The notes under the pieces were generated by a model. The model was not told the origin of the DNA. It ran no database searches and saw only the letters and a list, made by a program, of their open reading frames with translations. Below, one piece after another: positions 18,980-27,853 of a DNA stretch of 64,000 nt (the first letter of the stretch is position 1; every line of letters starts with the position of its first letter). The position numbers and the translations under genes are program-made. Source of the stretch: Pricia mediterranea. GTDB lineage: Bacteria; Bacteroidota; Bacteroidia; Flavobacteriales; Flavobacteriaceae. The stretch spans positions 1,240,001 through 1,304,000 of the forward strand of contig NZ_JAVTTP010000001.1 in assembly GCF_032248455.1 (NCBI RefSeq). The letters run 5' to 3'.

Positions 18980-19504
18980 AAAAAGCGGCTGTTTTGAATA
19001 CCAAAGATCATAACAATGATAAATTCTCAAGTCAAAAAATAAACTCAAATAATTTATATCACAGATTTTATTTTAATAAGGTCTTTGCCTTTTGTTACGC
19101 AAAGTAAAATAAATCAGGTACAAAATAGGTATATTTTTCTGGTTTAATTGATTCGTAGCGCACTTGTGGTGTTTTCCGACAGAGCAAGTAGGTTTATAGT
19201 ACGTATCCGGTTGTAAGACTGGCGATTACCAAATAAAATTTCAATAAAAATGTTGTATGCTTAGCACTCGAATACATATATTTGGCCCGAGTGTTAATTA
19301 TATATGCCCACGATAATCCTCAAATCCTACAGCATTTAACTAAACCCATAATTTTTATAGGTTAAGTCTTACTTTATTAGTTGATGTTTTTCGCAGAACT
19401 AACCACTTACCAGATTGGTGTGCTATAAATCACCTAATTGTTGCTATCGGAACAAGCCAATAAACAATAGTGGTCAACAGACCGACATTGTTGTAATTGT
19501 AAGG
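18980..19504. other. Divergent control region between wza and wbaP
   Basis: About 525 bp between the two chosen start codons. It holds a good plus-strand promoter for wbaP (listed separately) and a long wbaP leader of some 215 nt. Small inverted repeats are present: CTTTGC/GCAAAG around 19082-19104 and CACTCG/CGAGTG around 19266-19292. For the wza side I find no clear TAnnTTTG box. A frame extension of wbaP upstream to 19415 and of wza upstream to 19048 both exist but look non-coding. Confidence 0.5.
19253..19284 (+). promoter_or_regulatory. Bacteroidota-type promoter for wbaP
   Basis: TTG at 19253-19255 and TATATTTG at 19277-19284, 21 nt apart. This fits the Bacteroidota consensus of a -33 TTG and a -7 TAnnTTTG. 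It points to a start near 19290 and a leader of about 215 nt. Confidence 0.65.
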
Positions 19505-20860
19505 ATGACAAGATTTAAAAATTCCGACCTAATAATTCCCATTTCCGTAGTAATACACTTAGGTATTATTAACGTCACTTTGTCTTTGCTTACCCCCGAC
19601 ACCTACAATAGCGTTTATCATATTTTATATTACAATGTTACCTGGCTTCTTATTACCTATGGCATGGGCTATTATCCAACCAGCCGAAAAGAGCGATTTA
19701 CTACCAATCTAAATCAAACGCTTCGACTTTATTTGACCTACGGCTTGGCCTATTTCGCGCTATTCGGGGTAATCGGTAAAATTTATAAATCCTTCGAATA
19801 CCAGCTTTTCGTCTATTTATTGATTTGTGCCTTTTTAATTTTATACCGCATACTTTTTTATTGGGCAAGACGCAATTATCGTACGGTTGGCGGCAATTCA
19901 GTAAATGTTATCGTAATGGGTGATGATCCAAATTTGACAAAAATACAAAGAGTATTCGACGAACCTGAACTGGGATATAGGTACCTGGGCTACTTTGACG
20001 ACAATCTATCAAAAAGCTCTAGCCACCTAGGGAAAATCATAGATTGTTTTCGATTTACTCTTGACCATAAAGTGGATGAGATTTACTGCTTCGCCTCAAA
20101 ATTCAACCATAAGGAGCTGAAGAATCTGGTCAACTTCGCAGACAACAATCTTATAAAGATAAATATTATTCCCGATAATAAGGAAATTATTTCCCGGACC
20201 ATGTCCATTGAGCTATATGACAGTATTCCGGTACTACGCCTTCGAAAAGTACCTCTGGATACCGAGTACTCACGTATAGCTAAGCGAACTTTTGATATCA
20301 TTTTCTCTTCGTTGGTACTAATCTTTATTCTTTCCTGGCTTACCCCCCTATTATTCATATTGATTAAATTGGAGTCTCCCGGTAACCTCTTCTTCAAGCA
20401 AAAACGTCACGGCTTAAAGCGAAATGTTTTTTGGTGCTACAAATTTCGATCGATGCACGCCAACGGAGACTCTCACAAAAGAATGGCTTCAAAAAACGAT
20501 AGCCGCACCACGCGCATTGGTAAATTATTAAGAAGGACCAGTATAGACGAACTTCCACAATTTTATAATGTCTTTATGGGCGATATGAGCGTGGTTGGCC
20601 CCAGACCCCATATGGAGTTACATACATGGGATTATCAAACTACAGTGGACAAATATTTGGTGCGACATTTTGTAAAGCCCGGTATTACAGGGCTTGCCCA
20701 AATAAGGGGGTATCGAGGGGAAATCACCAAAAAGGCCGACATATTGAATAGGGTTAGATTGGATATCTTTTATATCGAAAAATGGAGCTTGGCACTGGAC
20801 TTGAGGATTGTGTATCAAACCATCGGAAATGCATTTAAAGGGGAAGAAAACGCGTATTGA
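19505..20860 (+). CDS. wbaP: Undecaprenyl-phosphate sugar phosphotransferase (WbaP/WcaJ type)
   Basis: Starts polysaccharide synthesis by moving a sugar 1-phosphate onto undecaprenyl phosphate. I choose ATG 19505, preceded by TAAGGA, giving 451 residues; an upstream frame to 19415 would add 30 residues that are unlike the family. The N-terminal half has four membrane segments and a CoA-binding-like domain (VNVIVMGDDPNLTKIQRV). The catalytic C-terminus starts RTFDIIFSSLVLIFIL, then KQKRHGLKRNVFWCYKFRSM, LRRTSIDELPQFYNVFMGDMS, VVGPRP and HFVKPGITGLAQIRGYRGE. All motifs are intact. It is the only glycan gene here on the plus strand. Confidence 0.92.
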   Translation: MTRFKNSDLIIPISVVIHLGIINVTLSLLTPDTYNSVYHILYYNVTWLLITYGMGYYPTSRKERFTTNLNQTLRLYLTYGLAYFALFGVIGKIYKSFEYQLFVYLLICAFLILYRILFYWARRNYRTVGGNSVNVIVMGDDPNLTKIQRVFDEPELGYRYLGYFDDNLSKSSSHLGKIIDCFRFTLDHKVDEIYCFASKFNHKELKNLVNFADNNLIKINIIPDNKEIISRTMSIELYDSIPVLRLRKVPLDTEYSRIAKRTFDIIFSSLVLIFILSWLTPLLFILIKLESPGNLFFKQKRHGLKRNVFWCYKFRSMHANGDSHKRMASKNDSRTTRIGKLLRRTSIDELPQFYNVFMGDMSVVGPRPHMELHTWDYQTTVDKYLVRHFVKPGITGLAQIRGYRGEITKKADILNRVRLDIFYIEKWSLALDLRIVYQTIGNAFKGEENAY

Positions 20861-21088
20861 GAAAGTCTAACCCAAAAGTTTTTAAAGCCAATGATTCGGT
20901 TTGGGATTAGTTTAACAGAGGGAAGCGATTGGTATTCTGAATAATGTTTTCGAGATTTCCATCAAAATAGTACCTTTCTACAAGGTTAGTATTTTGAAAA
21001 ACAACTTCTGAATAAATACCCAGATGCAGATATTTCAGCCCAGGGCCCAATAGCAACGATTGTAAACCTTTTTTCAAACTATAGTGTA

Positions 21089-21340
21089 ATGATCCTTTTC
21101 TTCGGCACCCGTCCCGGTAAAACGGAAATCAGTCAACTTCACGGCATCACGTGCCCCTATTGCGAACAAACGGGTACGTTGTCCGTGTCGAGAACGAGCA
21201 ACTGGTTCCATCTTTTCTGGATCAAGCTGTTCCGGATATCCTCGAACACGGTTGCGGAATGTTCGCATTGTAAACGGGTCTATTATGAACAGGAGTTTAC
21301 GGAGCCGATGCAGAAGGCCCTTGAGGCCCATCAGCCCTGA
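21089..21340 (+). CDS. Small zinc-ribbon protein
   Basis: An 83-residue protein with two Cys pairs: ITCPYCEQTGT near residue 22 and AECSHCKRVYY near residue 57, which together can bind one zinc ion. It starts MILFFGTRPGKTE and its middle, NWFHLFWIKLFRI, is hydrophobic. Short proteins of this layout are common and conserved in Flavobacteriia, but no function is known to me. It stands alone on the plus strand between wbaP and the minus-strand sigma-factor trio. Confidence 0.75.
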   Translation: MILFFGTRPGKTEISQLHGITCPYCEQTGTLSVSRTSNWFHLFWIKLFRISSNTVAECSHCKRVYYEQEFTEPMQKALEAHQP

Positions 21341-21493
21341 CCCCAAAAGAAGGAACTCTTTGCGGGGTTTTCTGGGAACCCGTGGACAAAGTGTCGTTTA
21401 TTACGACAGGATACCTCTTGTAGATTTTTCGTTAATCTGTCGTAGCGATGGATAATGTGCCCTTATGATGCAAAGCCGACAAAACAAGAGGCA

Positions 21494-22567
21494 TTATTGA
21501 AGGTCGAACCTCAACCCTAAAGATACATTGTGCTGTTCGACCTTAGCGTCATTGAAGATGGGATTCAGGTCGTATTTTAGATACAATAGCACACTATCGA
21601 AACCAGCGTAGGCGCTAAGCCCGTAAATCAGGTTGCCCGTATTGTAATCCCGTTTCAGTTTTTCCTTCACTTTGTCCCCGTCCATTTCATATTTCAGTTT
21701 CTGTCGAGTGCCCAGATTAAAGCCGCCATAGCCTCCAATACCGAAGCGGAACTGATTACGGATCGAGTAGCGGATACTATCATCGTTTTGCTTGAATTCC
21801 GAAGGACCGAATTCAAGGTGTACCGGAAAGACCAAATTATCCATCCGCAACTTTGATTTCTTCAATTCAAATTCAAATTCCTCCAGTTCGGGCTGCCCGT
21901 CATTGAGCACGAAGTATCGGTTGCTTTCGGGTTTTAGCCCATTGAACTGCAACGAGGCGCCATAATGTAAACGCAAGGCATTGGAGTTTTTGAGTATTCT
22001 CCTATTCCAGGCCCATCCTATTTCAAAAAAGCGGCTGCCCCCGATCTTATAGGGCGAATCATCGAGTGATTGTCCGTCGATAACGGCATTGTTGAGTCCG
22101 AATGCTACAATCGGCCCCCCGTAGGTACGTCGATCATACTGCACCTTTTTCTGCTTTCCCGAATTGTATTTCACTCCGAAAAGCACATCCCCGTCCCCAT
22201 CATCGGCACCAAATCCGATATCAATAAAACTAGTGTCAGTATTTAGGTCCACCGCCCCCTGGCGTTTCAACAGGGCGATCGTATTCTCCAATATAGCTAC
22301 TTTATTATCAATATTTTTGGCCCGTTTTTCAGCGGCGGCCGTTTTCAGTTGCGCTGCTTTTTCTTTGGAAATCTCTCCCTTATCCTGACGCTTATTGATG
22401 ATTTCTACCTCGTTCTTTAAGGCCTCACGCTCGACCTCGGTCACGGCCTCCTTTTTTCGTTCCAATTGTTCTACCTTGTACTTTAGGGTTTCATCGTCTT
22501 GTCCTGCTAGGTACTGTGACAGCAATAAAATGGATATTATACATAGGCATTTGATAACAGTTCTCAT
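21494..22567 (-). CDS. Secreted coiled-coil plus beta-barrel outer-membrane protein
   Basis: A 357-residue protein. A signal peptide (VIKCLCIISILLLSQYLAGQ) is followed by a charged coiled coil over about residues 28-105 (LKYKVEQLERKKEAVTEVER and similar). The rest alternates short hydrophobic strands with turns, with many aromatic strand ends and a final LGLRFDLQ ending in Gln rather than Phe, and looks like an outer-membrane barrel. It is the last gene of a unit with an ECF sigma factor and a membrane-anchored regulator, so it may be a target or sensor of that system. No named family is recognised. Confidence 0.7.
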   Translation of the reverse strand: MRTVIKCLCIISILLLSQYLAGQDDETLKYKVEQLERKKEAVTEVEREALKNEVEIINKRQDKGEISKEKAAQLKTAAAEKRAKNIDNKVAILENTIALLKRQGAVDLNTDTSFIDIGFGADDGDGDVLFGVKYNSGKQKKVQYDRRTYGGPIVAFGLNNAVIDGQSLDDSPYKIGGSRFFEIGWAWNRRILKNSNALRLHYGASLQFNGLKPESNRYFVLNDGQPELEEFEFELKKSKLRMDNLVFPVHLEFGPSEFKQNDDSIRYSIRNQFRFGIGGYGGFNLGTRQKLKYEMDGDKVKEKLKRDYNTGNLIYGLSAYAGFDSVLLYLKYDLNPIFNDAKVEQHNVSLGLRFDLQ

Positions 22568-22650
22568 GACTTTTCCTTTTTATGGGTCCGCAGGTATTTG
22601 GTGCGGTCCTAATGAACGATTGATATTGATTGATTGATGGACAAACCCCT

Positions 22651-22676
22651 CCCTGCCCGATGCCGATTGGGCAGGG
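22651..22676 (-). terminator. GC-rich hairpin between the anti-sigma-like and barrel genes
   Basis: CCCTGCCC at 22651-22658 pairs with GGGCAGGG at 22669-22676 (8 bp, 10-nt loop). There is no clear T-run after it on the minus strand, so it may be an RNA-processing or attenuating stem rather than a true terminator. Confidence 0.35.
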
Positions 22677-22700
22677 AACACGCTGAGATTTAAATATGGT

Positions 22701-23456
22701 TTACTTATTGCGGTCGGCAACGCCGGTTCTGACCTTTAGGTACCCCTCTTTCAAGGCATCAAAAATCTGATCTCGGAACGACTGGTCCAGTTCGTCTTCT
22801 ACATCGGCCAGGAGCGCCCTGGCATCGACGGAATTTCCATTGTTGAATAGGCGCTCTTTCAATAGCTGCCTTTGCGCTGCCCTTAACAGGGAATCGATTT
22901 CAGCCTCGGTCACACCGTTCTTTTTGTTTTCCAGCAATTCGATCTGGTCGACCACTTCGTTTACCTTGTTCGAAATAAGTGCTTCGGATGTATTTGAGGG
23001 CAGGACCACCTTCTCATGTCGATCTTCTGGTCCGTTCAAATCTACTATGGACCTTTCTGCAGGTCTATCCATATGGGGCTTCGTACTATTTGTGATGATT
23101 TTTTCCTGCCGAACCTCGGTCGCTATGATGGCATTGTCTTCCGTAGCTCCGTCCGAATCAGCTTCTTCTCCTTGGTTCGACTCCGTTTCGGACCTTGCGG
23201 GTGCGGCATCCTTTTTTATTTCGGTTATCTCAGTGTTCGGAACGGATAATGGCTCTTCATTAGTAAAGAACAATACGGATAGAAACAGAATTCCAATAAG
23301 TCCGGCCGCGATGCCATACTTCCAAAACCGAGGTGAAGTTCGGGTTTGCGATACTTCCAATTGGTCGGATATCCTGCCCCAGGCTTCTTCGGAGGGTTTT
23401 ATTTCGCGACTTCGCAAGCGTTCTTTCAGCTGTTGTTCAAACTTATTCGGTTCCAT
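22701..23456 (-). CDS. Membrane-anchored anti-sigma-factor-like protein
   Basis: A 251-residue protein with a cytoplasmic N-terminus of about 45 residues (FEQQLKERLRSREIKPSEEAW), one membrane segment at about residues 46-65 (YGIAAGLIGILFLSVLFF) and a charged, low-complexity periplasmic region. The N-terminal EAWxxI pattern is common in Flavobacterial proteins encoded after ECF sigma factors. It overlaps the sigma-factor gene by 14 bp. Role as anti-sigma factor is inferred from order and topology; no zinc-binding ZAS motif is seen. A short pattern, LExKKxxVTExE, is shared with the barrel protein downstream. Confidence 0.6.
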   Translation of the reverse strand: MEPNKFEQQLKERLRSREIKPSEEAWGRISDQLEVSQTRTSPRFWKYGIAAGLIGILFLSVLFFTNEEPLSVPNTEITEIKKDAAPARSETESNQGEEADSDGATEDNAIIATEVRQEKIITNSTKPHMDRPAERSIVDLNGPEDRHEKVVLPSNTSEALISNKVNEVVDQIELLENKKNGVTEAEIDSLLRAAQRQLLKERLFNNGNSVDARALLADVEDELDQSFRDQIFDALKEGYLKVRTGVADRNK

Positions 23457-24006
23457 ATCCTATGATATTATTTTGTTTTAGCTGCTCCCGCAATAGCCTT
23501 TTCGCCTTGGACAGCTGCGATTTCGAGGTGTTTTCGGAGATATCCAACATTTCGGCGATCTCCTGATGTTTGTACCCCTCGATCGCGTGAAGCACGAACA
23601 CGGTGCGGTACCCATCGGGCAAGGCATCGATGAGGGACTGAAGAGCATCCAAATCCCATCCGGAGCTGTCCGCCGCCGTCTGTGGATACGCCTCTTTTAA
23701 GACAATCTCATCATACACTATAAACTGGTTCTTGCGTAAAAACGAGATGCTTTCCCGAACCATGATCCGCCGTACCCATCCTTCGAAACTACCTTCGTGC
23801 CGAAACGTTCCCAAATGTTTGAACACCTTCACAAATCCCGTTACCATGACGTCTTCGGCAAACTGTAAATCCTTGATATACCCTCTGCAAACCCCAAGCA
23901 TTTTTGGAGCATACATATCATACAACCGCCGCTGCGCTTCCCGGTTACCGGAGGCCGATCTTTTGATCAGCTGCTTTTCGTTCTTGTAAAAAGGTATAAT
24001 TTTCAA
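23443..24006 (-). CDS. ECF-type RNA polymerase sigma factor
   Basis: A 187-residue sigma-70 family factor. Region 2 is visible as AQRRLYDMYAPKMLGVCRGYIKDLQFAEDVMVTGFVKVFKHL and region 4 as LIDALPDGYRTVFVLHAIEGYKHQEIAEMLDISENTSKSQLSKAKRLL, with the helix-turn-helix at its end. Length is typical. It heads a three-gene unit (sigma, membrane protein, outer-membrane barrel), the usual Bacteroidota arrangement for an envelope response. No autoregulatory promoter could be identified in the 252 bp upstream (24007-24258), which otherwise hold nothing I can support. Confidence 0.9.
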   Translation of the reverse strand: MKIIPFYKNEKQLIKRSASGNREAQRRLYDMYAPKMLGVCRGYIKDLQFAEDVMVTGFVKVFKHLGTFRHEGSFEGWVRRIMVRESISFLRKNQFIVYDEIVLKEAYPQTAADSSGWDLDALQSLIDALPDGYRTVFVLHAIEGYKHQEIAEMLDISENTSKSQLSKAKRLLREQLKQNNIIGYGTE

Positions 24007-24258
24007 AGTTGTTGAGTTGCCTTCTATTTACTAAGACGCAGGCAATGACGATAAGGTTGCCCGAAGTGCGAAATAATTTAAAATCGTGATATCGACAAGA
24101 GGCAAATTGTGGTTTGGACCAATCTTCCCCGCACCGGATAAAGGGATTAGATACCTGCTATGTGATGCTAGGGGAAGCTTGGAAGGTCAAGAATGCCACT
24201 TTGTAAATCGCAGAGTTCAAAGCGATGATGGGACCACTACGAGTGGCAATCCCGTATC

Positions 24259-25236
24259 CTATTTCTTACGATCCACCACATAATTGACCATCAGTTCCAA
24301 GGCACTTTTATATTCCGATGGCGGATAGGTGGACAGTAAATCCAGCGCCTCTTCCTTGAACTCCAACATCCTATTGACCGCGTACTCCAGACCGCCATTA
24401 TCCTTTACAAAGGCAATGACCTGTTTTACCCGCTTCTTATCTTTGTTGTGGTTTTTGACGGAATTGATCAGCCACCTTTTCTCGGATGCGGAACAATGGT
24501 TCAGCACATGGATCAAGGGAAGGGTCATTTTCTGTTCCTTGATATCGATGCCCGTAGGCTTTCCGATTTTTTTTGCACCGTAATCGAAGAGGTCGTCCTT
24601 GATCTGAAAGGCCATCCCGCAGAGCTCTCCGAACTTGCGAAACGTCTCGACATCGGGAGCATCCGGTTTTACCGAACAGGCACCGAGGCTGCAACACGCA
24701 GCGATCAAAGTGGCCGTTTTTTGGCGGATGATATCGTAATACACTTCCTCGGTAATGTCCAACCGTCGCGTCTTTTCGATTTGCAGTAGTTCGCCCTCGC
24801 TCATTTCACGTACGGCCACGGAAATAATCCGCAAGAGATCGAAATCTTCATTGTCGATGGATAATAACAATCCTTTTGACAAAAGATAATCCCCCACCAA
24901 GACCGCAATTTTATTCTTCCAAAGCGCGTTGATGGAAAAGAAACCGCGACGTTTATTGCTTTCATCGACCACATCATCGTGCACCAAGGTGGCGGTGTGT
25001 ATCAGTTCGATGACCGATGCCCCCCGATAGGTACGCTCGTTAACGGCTCCGTCGTTCAACAACTTGGCGGTCAAAAACACGAACATGGGACGCATCTGCT
25101 TGCCCTTGCGGTTTACGATGTAATAGGTAATCCGGTTCAGCAGGGCCACTTGCGAAGACATGGACTCCCGGAACTTCGTTTCGAAAAGCTCCATTTCCCG
25201 CTCAACGGGCTGTTTTATCTGTGATACGATCTTCAA
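24259..25236 (-). CDS. ispB: Polyprenyl diphosphate synthase (long chain)
   Basis: A 325-residue all-helical trans-prenyltransferase making the long isoprenoid chain for menaquinone. The first Asp-rich motif is LVHDDVVDESNKRRG and the second is QIKDDLFDYG. Small residues before the first motif fit a long-chain product. The C-terminus LELMVNYVVDRKK is complete. Exact chain length (hexa- to octaprenyl) cannot be told from the sequence. It precedes nothing related; rlmN lies upstream on the same strand, 74 bp away. Confidence 0.92.
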   Translation of the reverse strand: MKIVSQIKQPVEREMELFETKFRESMSSQVALLNRITYYIVNRKGKQMRPMFVFLTAKLLNDGAVNERTYRGASVIELIHTATLVHDDVVDESNKRRGFFSINALWKNKIAVLVGDYLLSKGLLLSIDNEDFDLLRIISVAVREMSEGELLQIEKTRRLDITEEVYYDIIRQKTATLIAACCSLGACSVKPDAPDVETFRKFGELCGMAFQIKDDLFDYGAKKIGKPTGIDIKEQKMTLPLIHVLNHCSASEKRWLINSVKNHNKDKKRVKQVIAFVKDNGGLEYAVNRMLEFKEEALDLLSTYPPSEYKSALELMVNYVVDRKK

Positions 25237-25310
25237 GCGATTCGGTGTATCTGGTTTGGATTTCTAAAAATAGGGAAAAATAGTTGGCAGTCGCAGTAGG
25301 CAGTATCTAT

Positions 25311-26357
25311 CTACTTCTTATTCGCCAATTGTCCGCAAGCCGCATCGATATCCTTCCCCCTTGAACGGCGTACGGTTACGACGATACCGTTGCGCTCCAG
25401 GGTATCGACATACATATCCAGGGCGCTACCCGACGCCTGTTGGAATTCCCCATCGTCAATAGGATTGTATTCGATAAGGTTCACCTTCGAGGGCGCGAAC
25501 CTACAGAATTCCACCAAGGCATCGACATCGTTTTGGGTATCGTTGATGCCCTCCCAGACTACATATTCGTAAGTGATCCTACTTTTGGTCTTGGCGTACC
25601 AATATTGCAGGGCCTCCCGAAGATCGGCCAGCGTAAAGGTAGCGTTAAAGGGCATGATAGACGTACGGATTTCGTCGATGGCGGAATGCAGGGAGACCGC
25701 CAGCTTGAACCGCACCCCATCATCGGCCATTTTTTTAATAAATTTGGGCACCCCACTTGTGGAAACCGTGATACGCCGCGGCGACATGCCCAGCCCTTCC
25801 GGGGAGGTAATCATATCGATGGCCTTCAACACGTTATTGTAGTTCATCAACGGTTCGCCCATCCCCATAAAAACGATATTGCTCAGGGGACGGTCAAAAT
25901 ACAACCGGCTCTCATTGTCAATGGCGACCACTTGGTCGTAAATTTCATCGGGATTCAGATTCCGCATCCGTTTTAACCGGGCGGTGGCACAGAAACGACA
26001 GTCCAGGCTACAGCCGACCTGACTCGACACACAGGCGGTCGTTCTTGTTTTGGTAGGGATGAGAACGGACTCCACCACAAGATCATCGTGCAGGCGTACG
26101 GCGTTCTTTATAGTTCCATCGCTACTGCGCTGCATCTGATCGACCTTGATGTGGTTGATTACGAAGTTGGCCTCGAGCATGTCACGGGTCTTCTTGGAGA
26201 TATTGGTCATGCCCCCGAACGAATGCGCCGATTTTTGCCAGAGCCATTCATAGACCTGGTTCCCACGAAAAGCCTTATCCCCTTGCGATACGAAGAAATC
26301 ACGGAGCTGTTCTTTGGTCAGGGCCCGAATGTCTTTTTTTTTGGTATGCTGAACCAT
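25311..26357 (-). CDS. rlmN: Dual-specificity 23S rRNA A2503 / tRNA A37 C2-methyltransferase
   Basis: A 348-residue radical SAM enzyme. The cluster motif is CSLDCRFCATA (CX3CX2C) after ACVSSQVG. Other family marks are GMGEPLMNYNNV, TVSTSGV, KLAVSLHSA, YEYVVWEGIND and the second catalytic Cys in DIDAACGQL near the C-terminus. It methylates C2 of adenosine in 23S rRNA and some tRNAs. Length is normal. A terminator hairpin separates it from queA upstream. Confidence 0.95.
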   Translation of the reverse strand: MVQHTKKKDIRALTKEQLRDFFVSQGDKAFRGNQVYEWLWQKSAHSFGGMTNISKKTRDMLEANFVINHIKVDQMQRSSDGTIKNAVRLHDDLVVESVLIPTKTRTTACVSSQVGCSLDCRFCATARLKRMRNLNPDEIYDQVVAIDNESRLYFDRPLSNIVFMGMGEPLMNYNNVLKAIDMITSPEGLGMSPRRITVSTSGVPKFIKKMADDGVRFKLAVSLHSAIDEIRTSIMPFNATFTLADLREALQYWYAKTKSRITYEYVVWEGINDTQNDVDALVEFCRFAPSKVNLIEYNPIDDGEFQQASGSALDMYVDTLERNGIVVTVRRSRGKDIDAACGQLANKK

Positions 26358-26377
26358 ATTTTCAAAGATAACGAATC

Positions 26378-26419
26378 AAAAAATCCCGCCTACCTTTCAA
26401 GGGGTTAAAACGGGATTTT
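26378..26419 (-). terminator. Intrinsic terminator after queA
   Basis: On the minus strand AAAATCCCG (26419-26411) pairs with CGGGATTTT inside a following run of six T (26388-26378). The loop of about 22 nt contains a small CCTT/AAGG stem. It lies between the queA stop (26481) and the rlmN start (26357), so rlmN likely has its own promoter or is read at reduced level. Confidence 0.7.
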
Positions 26420-26480
26420 GGTAACAATTAGGATGATGGAAGCTGAAGCTTATCCCCTTAAGGATGCACGATGCCAAATC

Positions 26481-27530
26481 TTAAATAATCAGCATGGCAT
26501 CTCCGTAGGAGTAGAACTTGTACTGCTCCAAAATGGCTTCCTTATAGGCCTTCTTCATAAAGTCGTGGCCCATAAAGGCCGATACCATCATCAGTAGCGT
26601 CGATTTGGGCAGGTGAAAGTTGGTCACCATCGCATCGGCGATACTGAAGTCGTAGGGAGGAAAAATAAATTTGTTGGTCCACCCATCAAAGGTATTCAGG
26701 GTCTGATCGGATGAAACGGCACTCTCCAATCCTCGCATAGCGGTAGTGCCCACCGCACATATTTTCTTCTTTTTGGCCTTGGCCCTATTGACGATCTCGG
26801 TCGCCTTTTCATCGATTATCAGCTCTTCGCTATCCATTTTATGCTTGGAAAGGTCCTCGACCTCAACAGGATTGAACGTACCCAGCCCCACGTGCAGGGT
26901 GACTTCGGCAAAATCAACACCCTTGATTTCCAAACGTTTCAATAGATGCTTTGAAAAGTGCAGTCCGGCGGTAGGTGCGGCCACCGCTCCTTCATGTTTT
27001 GCATAGATGGTCTGGTACCGGCCTTCGTCTTCGGGCTCGACATCCCTTTTTATGTACTTGGGAAGCGGGGTCTGGCCCAGCTCACGGAGCTTCCTTCTAA
27101 AGTCAATGTACGATCCATCGTAGAGAAAACGCAAAGTTCTGCCCCTTGAAGTGGTATTATCGATGACCTCTGCCACTAAATCCTCGTCATCACCGAAATA
27201 GAGCTTGTTCCCGATACGAATCTTACGGGCGGGATCGACCAGAACGTCCCACAGTCGTTGCTCCTCATTGAGTTCCCGTAGTAAAAAAACCTCGATTCTC
27301 GCTCCGGTCTTTTCCTTGTTCCCGTACAGACGCGCCGGAAAAACCTTGGTGTTGTTCAAAACCATCACATCGCCCTCATCGAAATAATCGATCATGTCCT
27401 TGAACATTTTGTGCTCGATCTTTCCCGTGTCTCGGTGCACTACCATCAATTTCGATTCGTCCCGGTTTTCCGCAGGATATTCGGCCAGTAAATTATCGGG
27501 CAATTCAAAATTGAAGTGCGATAATTTCAT
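26481..27530 (-). CDS. queA: S-adenosylmethionine:tRNA ribosyltransferase-isomerase
   Basis: Makes epoxyqueuosine in tRNA by moving the ribosyl part of SAM to preQ1. I choose ATG 27530 (349 residues), because the protein then begins [20 protein letters not shown] like its relatives; an ATG 30 bp further upstream is possible. Conserved parts include [60 protein letters not shown] and [18 protein letters not shown] strong promoter lies 84-115 bp upstream. Confidence 0.94.
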   Translation of the reverse strand: MKLSHFNFELPDNLLAEYPAENRDESKLMVVHRDTGKIEHKMFKDMIDYFDEGDVMVLNNTKVFPARLYGNKEKTGARIEVFLLRELNEEQRLWDVLVDPARKIRIGNKLYFGDDEDLVAEVIDNTTSRGRTLRFLYDGSYIDFRRKLRELGQTPLPKYIKRDVEPEDEGRYQTIYAKHEGAVAAPTAGLHFSKHLLKRLEIKGVDFAEVTLHVGLGTFNPVEVEDLSKHKMDSEELIIDEKATEIVNRAKAKKKKICAVGTTAMRGLESAVSSDQTLNTFDGWTNKFIFPPYDFSIADAMVTNFHLPKSTLLMMVSAFMGHDFMKKAYKEAILEQYKFYSYGDAMLII

Positions 27531-27613
27531 TTTCTGGTATTTATTCGGTTTAAGAGCCATAGTTAAAATTTGTTGTACTTAGATACGGATAGCCCGTACT
27601 GTTTTTGCGGCTG

Positions 27614-27645
27614 CAAATATACGACCTGCGGATAGGGGTTGTCAA
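27614..27645 (-). promoter_or_regulatory. Bacteroidota-type promoter for queA
   Basis: On the minus strand TTGAC (27645-27641) and TATATTTG (27621-27614), with 19 nt between TTGAC and the -7 box. Both match the Bacteroidota consensus. Expected start is near 27607, giving a leader of about 75 nt. Confidence 0.72.
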
Positions 27646-27853
27646 GTAAAAGGGAGATTATATTACAACTAGGTAGAAAAGGGAGATGTGGGATACTTTG
27701 ATGGGCCGAATTTGATTTTTATGAGGGACTTACTTGACGGAAGACCGAAGACGCATGACGGGTAGATCGTACGGAAGGAAAAAAGGCGGTAAATGGAAGA
27801 TTTAAAAGATTGAAGGATGGAAGGACGAAAGGATGGATGATATCTTAAAAATA

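Noticed and set aside
20907-21073. Open 55-codon stretch on the minus strand behind wbaP (contains LGPGLKYLHLGIYSEVVF)
   Set aside because: It lacks a start codon, is bounded by stops and matches no family I know. A gene remnant is possible but not supported.
24007-24258. Gap upstream of the sigma factor searched for a tRNA or small RNA
   Set aside because: No cloverleaf, T-loop motif or strong hairpin was seen. No tRNA or rRNA gene was found in the window at all.
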